NCBI GenBank assembly: GCA_036971475.1
Contig: JBAIZL010000006.1
Span: 135,627,731-135,691,730, forward strand
Direction: 5' to 3'
From: Prosapia bicincta
Lineage: Eukaryota; Arthropoda; Insecta; Hemiptera; Cercopidae
Length of the DNA: 64,000 nt
Below the pieces are notes generated by a model. That model worked only from the letters and a program-made list of their open reading frames with translations, was not told the origin of the DNA and ran no database searches. The position numbers and the translations under genes are program-made. This document shows positions 47,801 to 59,119 of this stretch, one piece after another. Every line of letters starts with the position of its first letter. Position 1 is the stretch's first letter.

Positions 47801-50800
47801 CAGTCTCCTTAAAGAAAAATATTTATAGTCGTTCCTATGGGTTCTCAGAGTGCTAGGAAAATTAAATAGGATTTTCATTGTCATTTGGCTTGTTCTTAGA
47901 ACCAATTTATCAGAGCCTCCAATTCATGTAGAGTTGTTAGTCCAGTCTGTATTACATTATTGGTTGTGTATTTAGGAGAGTGCTTACAACCAACTAATAA
48001 ATTCCAATCATTGGTAGCATTTTATTAGTTATTTGACTTATGGTGATTATAAATAATAATTCATTTAAAAATAATAAACTAAAGAAGATTCAAAATTATG
48101 AATAAAAACTGCACCTTTATAATATAGTGGACTTGATTTATTTAGTTCTTTATAAGTGTGGATATGCATAACACAATTCAGAAAGCTGCACATTTGTAGC
48201 GAGGTTAGTTTAACTAAACACTGAACAGAGCGTGGCAACAATTAAAGAAATGTCGGTAAGAAATCATAGTGATATTTTTCTAATGTCATTTTAAATTCAG
48301 AGGTGATGATTAGATCTTGTGATTGAGAAAAGGAGCAGGTGTCAACCTAAAGGAATTTTGAAACACAATAATTTGGTTTGAAATAGCATGGCATTTCCAC
48401 TAATTATATCCTCTGATGATGACTGTGTGAGAGAAATATATGTTATGGTTAAATTGTATAACTTTGTAATACTGGTTATATTAGCAGGGTGTCTAGTGAC
48501 AGGGAAAACCGGGAAAACCTGGAAAAGTCAGGGAATTTTAAGATTCTGGAAAATTCAGGGAAAAGTCAGGGAAAATTTTAAAAAATCGGGAAAATATTTA
48601 TTTTGATTAGAAACAAAACTAGTGGCCATTGCTCTCGAATATTTGGTATTGTAAGCCAGCGGTTTAGGGGCAGGGCAGTCAGGAAATAACACTTCTTTAT
48701 TTAGATGCCCATTATTTATTTGATAAGCCCGTTGCTATGACTTCAGGACTTATGTCAATAAATATTAAACGTGTCGAGTTGGTACAGCTGGGAAGTTTTA
48801 GCCTGGACCGTGGCCTTGGGGTGCGCAGTGGTTCTGTTATCATATGGACAGGTGGGGATAACAGATAACTCAGTCTGTTTCTGACCACACAGAACGCTGT
48901 GTAAACATTCGTAGCCAGCTATTTGACTAGACTCGTGATAGTATGTGTTTTATTTGACGGTGATTATTTTTACACTGTTTATTTCAAGATGGAAGGTTCC
49001 GTTTTCATTGCCGTAGCGGGCAATCACGTCATGCAGATGTCGTCATTACCTTCCCTCCTTCCTTAGGATAAATATAAACTGAAAGATGAAGTGACAGAAG
49101 CAGAGATTATATGGTGCGTGAATTTAGTAATGCAACACTTCTTTACGCAATGCAGAAGGTAGTGTGTGCCTCTTTCAAAGGATGTTCCCTGATAGCACCA
49201 TTGCACAGAACATAAGATTGCGGAAAGATAAAATTTCCTATAGTGTTGTATTCGGTTTATCAAATTATTTTAAATTCAAATTCTAACTATGTAATTGGCT
49301 TTGATGAAAGTTTAAACAAAATATCACAAAGAGCCCAAATGGATTTGAGTGTTAGGTATTGGGATGCAGAACTTATATCTGAAGAGATTGAAAAACTAAA
49401 GCAAAAAAGCTAAGACAAGACAGTTGTATAAATTTGTTTATATTCTAAGTGTTATAAATATAGTGTAAATACAATTTAGAAAAGTCAGGGAAAACTCAGG
49501 GAAAACTCAGGGAATTTCTTCAAGCTATTTTACTAGACACCCTGGAAAAGTCAGGGAAAACTCAGGGAATTTCTTCAAGCTATTTTACTAGACACCCTGG
49601 AAAAGTCAGGGAAAACTCAGGGAATTTCTTCAAGCTATTTTACTAGACACCCTGGAAAATTCAGGGAAAACTCAGGGAATTTCTTCAAGCTATTTTACTA
49701 GACACCCTGATTAGCCTTGTTGTGGTTTTGGGTTTATTATCAATTGTATTGATTTATTTAATGCTGTGTGTTAAAAATTTATTAAAATAATATAAATTTG
49801 TTTAATGATTTTAAACATTTATTGTAGGACGTATCGATGAAGTTGCAAGAGAAATTTTTCATATTCCGCCAGAGTATGAGACCCGCCTTTGGGGTTTCTA
49901 TGCTCGCAACACTGCTGATCAGCTCAACATGGATAACTGCCTACAAGAGGAGGCTCTGGACAGCAAACATGATATCGTTGTAGAATTAAAACCTCCAGGG
50001 GGTCAGTGGTCAGGTCCTGCACCACATAAAAGGTAATTTAAACAGTTTAATAACTATGAGTCAGAAAATCTCAGACAATTTTTGTTTTAATCAGTAGAGT
50101 ATTACGGGAGTTATTAAAATTAAAATGCTTATTACAAATAGTATTTAATTGATTGCTAACTTGGAACTGGTGGTCATATTTTATAAAATGACACAACCTT
50201 TTTACAGTTGTGTAGAGTAATTTCTAACTACAAAACATATTTTATTATATATAATTCTTTTCATTATGTACTATTAATTATACAAGTAAAATGTGAAATA
50301 GACCTTTATGCAAAATCTTTATTTTTCATTTGAATAAAACTGTATACATATTTGACCTTTTTTGCTGTTGTATAGAAGAATTTTATATGTAAAACATAAG
50401 TATAAAACATTACACACCATTGTTTTAATTATGAACCAGAGTTAAATGAATTATATAATAAAATAATATTTGGTATACACTTCTTTCCAAAATTCTTTTG
50501 TTTTCATTTGCAAAATAAAAATCAAGTTTGTATTCTTTGTTTTCATTGCTTATAGGTCCTGAACCTTATGACTTAAAAGTAAAGGTTGAATGTTTAAAAT
50601 GTATTCATATTCACTGATACAAAATTGATACCTATACACACACATCTCAAAATTTGCTACAGGCTATTGTCTTAGTCCAAGTCACTTTCATGGGCTTTTC
50701 TCCCTCTCCAGCGTAGGTAAACCTGTAGAATAGGTTTGTGAATACATTCTAAATTATATAAATTCTAGTGGTTTTGAGTTTAGAGTTACAAAAATGTCAG

Positions 50801-53800
50801 ACAAAAACTAACATGCCAAAAAACAATAAGACATTTAAGTAATAAAATGATACACGGTCTATAGCAGCTTTTATTAAATTATCGTAGAAGCTTCCAGCTG
50901 CAAAGTTTATCTATTTTTACTATTTAGGAAATAATAAATAAATCCTATTTGGTTATCGGTTATTTATGGAGATGTAGGAAAGGATTGGAAAAACAATCAT
51001 TTTTCTGTTAACCCTGGAGTCGGGGCGCCCCGACTTGTAACGTGAGTAGGGCCTAGTCTCACAGACCCATAATTGTTTTTATTAATGTTTGCACAGCTTT
51101 TTTTGTTAAACTTTTTAACCATTATTTTTGTAGTTAATTGTTCCTAATGAAGAGATTTAGGGCATTATAATATAAAGATGAACAATTATATTGTGATTAA
51201 ACACGTTTATTTAACAATAATGAAATATGAGTAATTGTATAGGGAAAATTATAAAATTAATAATGAACATAAAATTCAAGTTATTTGAAGGTTAATATTT
51301 TAAATCGTTGATTATAACAATACAAAAAAAAGTATTTAGACAAAATAGTAGTGTTGTCTTTTCCAATGTAAGATGGTCCCATCAGTTGTAACTGTTCGCG
51401 TTGAATATCAACTTCCATTCAGAATCTTCCCCATCTTGTTCGAAATCCGTATCTTCATGAAATACTTCTACATGATCCTCTTCTTCTATATCAGATCCGT
51501 CAACAAATTCACTATCACTATTTCCGTCAATATTCTCTTCTAATAACTCCCTAATCCGTTCTTGTTCACGGTCTCTTTGTCTTTCCATTTTCATGTCAAT
51601 AAAGTATCGTTTAAAAGTAATATATACACTAAATACACTATTTACAACACTTAAATACGAAGAAAACTATTTACACAAACTAAAAATATAGTTACAATAA
51701 AAATATTGGAAAGAACCCCAATACCACAAAAATAACAAATAAAACAAGTTACTTAGTTATTACCTAGTAAGTAACTTGTTTTGTTTGTTATTTTTGATTA
51801 TTTTTGTGGTATTGGGGTTCTTTCCAATATTTTTATTGTAATATATTGTACCACTGTGCTCTTGATATTGTGTAAAAATATAGTTACAAAAACGTGGGCG
51901 CCTAGTCTGACAGACCCGAAATAGAAAAAATACTATCACACGAGTCGGGACGCCAAGTCTGTGAGTCCGAATTGTAAACAAAGGCAGGTAGAGCAGTGGC
52001 AACAATTCTACCTTGACTGGCACTTAATATTGGACAGCTATATGGACGGAGGGGTTTCTAGCACAGTGATACCCACAGAGCCAACAAAATTTCCCGGTCT
52101 GCTCCGGGTCTGTGAGACTTGGCGCCCCGACTCCAGGGTTAATAGAAACTGACCCAGCAGTCTCTATATTATACGCAACTGATCCATCCGTGAGGATCGA
52201 GTGAAATTGTGATATCTAACACTGATGTACCTTAGGGTTGTCTGTAGAAGGTACTCTGAAATTTCTTCGTCCTTTTGGGTAATCCCTGGGATAGTTACTT
52301 GGACATTAATCTCCTCATTCAACCTAGGCGAAATGGAACTTACTATCGGAAATTCCTGAAGTGAGCCCTGCATCCTTGGGTAATCAATATTTGGAGCTTG
52401 GGTGATTTTTTAGGAGAACTTAGAATTTGAAGTGGTTGGTCATGATGATCCGTTTGTATAAGCTAAGTGGGTCAATCACCATGAATTTTTTGATATGACA
52501 ATAATTAAGTTAGTTTCTTGAATAAACAAAATTCTTAAAATAATTTTGATTCCTTCTGCTATAAAAAATTTCTTGCCATGAAAAGTTCTCTGTTTTAACT
52601 TAGAATAAACAATTTCCTTTTATTATAATGTCTAAATTAGTAGCTGCTAAAACTGTATTTAATTTGTTGACACAAGCCCTTATTAATTTTTACCAATTCT
52701 TTGAACATTTTCTTATTTATTATGTTTAATGAACTAATAATCATTGAACTTTAAATCTTTATGTAACTTGACATTTATGGAGGCTAACATGACTATTTCT
52801 GTTTTATGTACCATCAGATTCTTTCCCTCTATCTTTAAAATTCTTAAACATTCACTCTTATCCTTAAAATATATGAATTTTTCTAAAGTATTAATTTGTT
52901 TGAATTGAGTTGCATTGCATTTATGATTTATTAATTTTATTATATTATTCTAAATTAAGAATTGATACATTTTCATATTTAGGTTTAACATTGGAACCTA
53001 CATTACACTTGTTTTTGACAGGTTTTCAATAGTTTTGTGCTTATCTTAGATTTTAAGATTTTATTTATGTAGGGAAATGTAAATAAATATAAAATGTGTA
53101 TGAATAAATTTGTGAAAGTGAGTAAATGACATTTATTTCGAAGTGAAAAACACAGCCTGAATGTGTTTATTGTTTGTAAGATGCTAATGAGAAGCACAAA
53201 ATTAGACACTGATAAAGATCACAGTGTGGTTCAAAAAGTCTCGTGTAAATTCTGAAGAGGAGATCATTGAGATCTCGTAACATTAAAGCTCTCCCAACAA
53301 GACCCTTACAGTAGTCTGTCAATGATCCAGATGTCAAAAATCCAGAACGTCGTTTCATTTAGCATACAGAGTGTGCTATGTATTAGTATGTACATTATAT
53401 GTTCTTTCACTAAATTCTTTAGCCCTTTGATGTCTATTTTGTAATAATTCCTGGTTAAATTCAAACTTACGCAGTACTCTAAGCAATAAAATAAATTAGA
53501 GTTAATGAAATATCAATAATACATTCTAATTTAAAGATTGTTTGAAAATCCGGATAAATCAGTAGGCCGGATTGGTCCTGGTCCTAAGATTTTTGACGCT
53601 CTATTGTAGTTTAATTTATCAGGTTTAGGTCTTAAACATTTACAAATTGTCATTCTTCTTGAATTCTAATATCACTAATATTAGACAATCTGAGTTTAGA
53701 TGGCTACATGAAAGTTTTATTATACTTTATTACTAATTTATTATAACTTACTAAAAGTTCAATTTATAACAATGATTAATTTGCCTGGAACACTAAATTA

Positions 53801-56800
53801 AAATTAATAATCTTTCTATTTATTTAATTTTTCCAAATATTTAATAACCCTAAAATCCTATTTTTATCGTTCAAACCTTCTGACTTTCTCAACCAGAATT
53901 TAAAAAATTATGGCAATGTCTTTTGTTCTTCAGAGTCCCTCCTGCAGTTTCTGGCTGTTAACTGATGATGGAGCGATCTCTATATGCCACAATTTTCATT
54001 TATTGAAAGCGGCTCTAACAAGAACTTGTATTAGGGTTACTTCCAAAACCTTCCCTCAGTTGAAAATAGGCCAGTGTTGAACTGTTGTCACCAATATATT
54101 CCACTTTATCCTTTTAAAGTTTTTGTTTACTTCGTAGAACAAATAAACAGATTTACATTTCATTAACAATATTCTAATGTTACAAGTAGTGGGTTAACTT
54201 TGCTACCTGATTAACAACTTCCATCCTTGCTTACCAATAAGATCTTCTCTAAGATGGCCCAGAAAGATGGTTGTATAGATTTGCTCCTTCGAGTCTCCTT
54301 AGAAACTTTTTTGGAAATCATAGCTGACTTGGATGCATTCTATTGGTTATACCAATGCTGAATTATTTATTTGCAATCCTAGCTGGTACGAATGATTGCG
54401 GCAAGTGAATTGTGTTTGAGTCACGCTTATAAACAATTAAATATTAAAAAGGTGGCATTTGTTTCACTATTTTGAATCTTCTTTAGTTTACTACTTTTTA
54501 ATCCATTGCATTTGCCAAACAAAATATGCTCGAGGCGGCACATCTGACTACCATTGACTTGTTTGTTTCAAGAGTTTTTTTTAGATGTGTGAAGTACAAG
54601 ACTCGATGTCTGTGCTGTCTAAGGGATATTTATATCCCATAAATTGTCTTTTTATCAGACGTTCTAGACATGTTAGACCTGTCATAAGTTTTTGTCTAGT
54701 AAACATTTTTGCTAAGTATAGTTTTTTTTCGGGGTTGGCCAGTAGTTGAACTTTCTTGTGTCATACCGTGTTAACATGGAAAATTAGTGTATTTTTTGTA
54801 AATATTTGAAATGAACAGTAGTAATAGGAGCCTAGAATCTAACTCAAACTTCAAATTCTGAATAACTTTCAATTTGTTTTTACTAATTGTCTTTACAAAT
54901 AATAATCAATTGAAAAACAAATAAACTAATTAAAGTACAAAATAAACAATAAAAAATCGCACCCATATAAAATATGTAATATTTAGTGCATTATAAGTGA
55001 GAATATTTTTGTAATAATATACAACTCAAACTAAACGAAATTATTCGGATCACAAATCATTTAATCTGCAATTGGTTAAATGATTATTTGTAATCATTAT
55101 CAGTAAAAAAAAAATAATAAAATGCTACTTAATGTTAGAAGATTTGCAGTTGGTTCTAGGCTCCCCTAACATTCACGCAACTAATTGTTCACTTCACTTT
55201 TGTACAAAAACAACTAAAATAATATATAACAATTATAATTACATAACATTGTATAAAATTATATATAAAAATATAACAAAAAAACATTTACACATATTTA
55301 TGCTTTAATTTTTTAATTGATTTAAATTAACTATACTCACTTTCACTTCCATTTACAACCACTTCAATACAAAAGACACTTGAAATACACAACCGATTGA
55401 TAACGTTGCCCCCTTGTATGAGCTGTTAGTGTGGAGCAAAATTCCTTGTGCGCCTCTTTACTTTATGAGTGTATGGATTTTCAACTATTAATGTTTCATG
55501 TTTATTAGTGTTAACATAGAAGTTTCACATTTGACTGTTGTTTTAACGGGTCTATATTTGAAGAGGATAGACTTTGTAATATGCTGGATAGTGTCAAGAA
55601 AGAGGAACTTCAAGAAATACGACCTACCAGAAATGTTGTTAGACAGTTCTTTGATTATATTGATGAAAACGAGTCTGTGCCAGATGATGACCCTGACGAA
55701 CAAGCCAATGAGATTGAAAAATGAAGACGTATTTGGTGAAACAGAAAATGTCGAAAATAACATAAATGACCAATTTGTTGGAATGTCAGATTTTGATGTA
55801 GGAGATCGTGCTAAAAATTCGCCGGAAAGGTGTTCAGTTTGACAATAGGTAGTAAAGCATGTAGGACAACAGAGGTGATGTAATTCTCATGCAAGTAGGT
55901 TATGTTCGTACCACAGCAAGGAAAAATGGAAGACCATCAGAGAACACCACCTGGGGATAATATAATCAAAGGACAATATTACATTGTAGTCTGACATTTT
56001 TGCTAAGTATAGTTTTTTTTCGGGGTTGGCCAGTAGTTGAACTTTCTTGTGTCATACCGTGTTAACATGGAAAATTAGTGTATTTTTTGTAAATATTTGA
56101 AAGGACAGTAGTAATAGGAGCCAATAATCTAACTCAAACTTCAAATTCTGAATAACTTTCAATTTGTTTTTACTAATTGTCTTTACAAATAATAATCATT
56201 TGAAAAACAAATAAACTAATTAAAGTACAAAATAAACAATAAAAAATCGCACCCATATAAAATATGTAATATTTAGTGCATTATAAGTGAGAATATTTTT
56301 GTAATAATATACAACTCAAACTAAACGAAATTATTTGGATCACAAATCATTTAATCTGCAATTGGTTAAATGATTATTTGTAATCATTATCAGTAAAAAA
56401 AAAAAATAATAAAATGCTACTTAATGTTAGAAGATTTGCAGTTGGTTCTAGGCTCCCCTAACATTCACGCAACTAATTGTTCACTTCACTTTTGCACAAA
56501 AACAACTAAAATAATATATAACAATTATAATTACATAACGTTGTTTAAAATTATATATAAAAATATAACAAAAAAACATTTACACATATTTATGCTTTAA
56601 TTTTTTAATTGATTTAAATTAACTATACTCACTTTCACTTCCATTTACAACCACTTCAATACAAAAGACACTTGAAATACACAACCGATTGATAACGTTG
56701 CCCCCTTGTATGAGCTGTTAGTGTGGAGCAAAATTCCTTGTGCGCCTCTTTACTTTATGAGTGTATGGATTTTCAAATATTAATGTTTTATGTTTTTTAG

Positions 56801-58109
56801 TGTTAACATAGAAGTTTCACATTTGACTGTTTTTTTAACGAGTCTATATTTGAAGAGGATAGACTTTGTAATATGCTGGATAGTGTCAAGAAAGAGGAAC
56901 TTCAAGAAATACGACCTACCAGAAATGTTGTTAGACAGTTCTTTGATTATATTGATGAAAACGAGTCTGTGCCAGATGATGACCCTGACGAACAAGCCAA
57001 TGAGATTGAAAAATGAAGACGTATTTGGTGAAACAGAAAATGTCGAAAATAACATAAATGACCAATTTGTTGGAATGTCAGATTTTGATGTAGGAGATCG
57101 TGCTAAAAATTCGCCGGAAAGGTGTTCAGTTTGACAATAGGTAGTAAAGCATGTAGGACAACAGAGGTGATGTAATTCTCATGCAAGTAGGTTATGTTCG
57201 TACCACAGCAAGGAAAAATGGAAGACCATCAGAGAACACCACCTGGGGATAATATAATCAAAGGACAATATTACATTGTAGTCTGAAGAAGAATTGTTCA
57301 TCTTCAATATGATGTAAAACTATAAGTTTTTTATGTGTTACTGCTCGTGTGAACTGTCAAACTAAAGAATTCATGGAAGTTAATTATAATGAATGAGCTT
57401 AGACATGAACAGTTGTAAGTTAATAAATTTTTTGAGCACTATGAATTAATTTTAATTAAATAAATAGAACCCACTAGCCCGCTGTGGAGACTATTAGTAG
57501 GAGTGGAGGGGTGGGGAAATTTACTATTTAAAAACTAACAAAAATTAATGTTAAATAGTACTTCTGAAGATGGTTACCATGTAATCGAAATGTACATAAA
57601 GTAATTTTAGTAAAACGAAGATTTTTGTATTGTGGTTGGTGGGTTTTATTTATTTGGTTAGTTATAAAAAAATAATATTTGTTTGTAAAAAAAAAAAATA
57701 AATAAAACGAAAAACAAATGATAATTGTTTATTTCTTCTGAATATTTATACATAAATTATAAACAGTTTTAAAAGTTAATATTATAAAATTTTAAACTTG
57801 AAGTATACACTTTAAAAAAAGACTCTAAGGGTGCGAACAGAACGAGTGGGTCTCGGTGGAGGTGTGGCTCAATGTGTAGCTCGCGGTCGATGTCGATAGC
57901 ACACAACGAGGTGGTCACCTACGATGCTTAGTCAAACTCAGGCCGCTGTTGTGGTTATTATTACATGAGCTAATTAATGAACAATATACATATTATTATA
58001 TTATATATATATTAAATATGGTGATATGTTTATCACCATATTTTGATAATTTATACATAATATTATCATTTATACACAAAAATTATACACATTTATCACA
58101 TAATATGTG

Positions 58110-58166
<57 letters not shown>

Positions 58167-58191
58167 AATAGTTATTATCATCATAATGATG

Positions 58192-58257
<66 letters not shown>

Positions 58258-58672
58258 TTTTTTGGACTAGGAGACTGACAGACTTACCTTGGTAAGAGTC
58301 CACTCTGTAGTCTTGAAATAGAAACACATAAAAGCACTTAAACGATGATATATTTCAACCACACAGTGGTCTTTGTCAATCGAAGAGAAAACACAAAAAG
58401 AAATATGAGAGAATGAAATAAAATAAATGTAATAAAATAAATAAATAATAAAATAATTGTATTACATTTATTTTATTTCATTCTCTCATATTTCTTTTTG
58501 TGTTTTCTCTTCGATTGACAAAGACCACTGTGTGGTTGAAATATATCATTGTTTAAGTGCTTTTATGTGTTTCTATTTCAAGACTACAGTGTGGACTCTT
58601 ACCAAGGTAAGTCTGTCAGTCTCCTAGTCCAAAAAATCTAAATAATCTTTACCAACCAAAACTAACCTAAAA

Positions 58673-58724
<52 letters not shown>

Positions 58725-59022
58725 TTGATATTTAACGTTATCCATTGTTTTTCCGTTGCACTGACTATATGAAGTTAATATATTACTATGTAAGTAATTT
58801 TATCCACCATTAAGTGCAATAATTTTACCTTGAGTGATGAGGCACCTTTCGGTCAATTGACCATTGTCGAATCACTGATGTTTTTCTGTTGTGGAGGTTC
58901 TCCACAACAGAAAAACATCAGTGATTCGACAATGGTCAATTGACCGAAAGGTGCCTCATCACTCAAGGTAAAATTATTGCACTTAATGGTGGATAAAATT
59001 ACTTACATAGTAATATATTAAC

Positions 59023-59119
<97 letters not shown>

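Larger units (their letters stand above)
54703..57285. repeat. Recent tandem duplication, ~1.29-kb unit, 2 copies
   Basis: 54703-55993 and 55994-57285 are direct copies offset by 1291 bp that differ by only a few scattered substitutions and 1-3 nt indels. Both carry the same open frames (55498-55842; 56790-57134). The junction has a short shared A/CTGA word. Confidence 0.92.

Noticed and set aside
47398..48000. Possible mitochondrial insertion
   Set aside because: The hydrophobic minus frame suggested it, but no mitochondrial protein or RNA could be matched.
53955..53985. CTGATGATGG as another hammerhead core
   Set aside because: No stem II and no GAAA follows.
55488..57055. Minus-strand 91-residue frames in both duplicate copies
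   Set aside because: Antisense of the acidic plus-strand frames; hydrophobic and unlike any family.
57281..57320. CTGAAGAAGAATTGTTC as another hammerhead core
   Set aside because: GAAA is missing after the putative stem.
58840..58940. GGTCAATTGACC followed by GAAAGG in the palindromic repeats as a hammerhead
   Set aside because: The stem and GAAA are present but there is no CUGANGA upstream in any copy.
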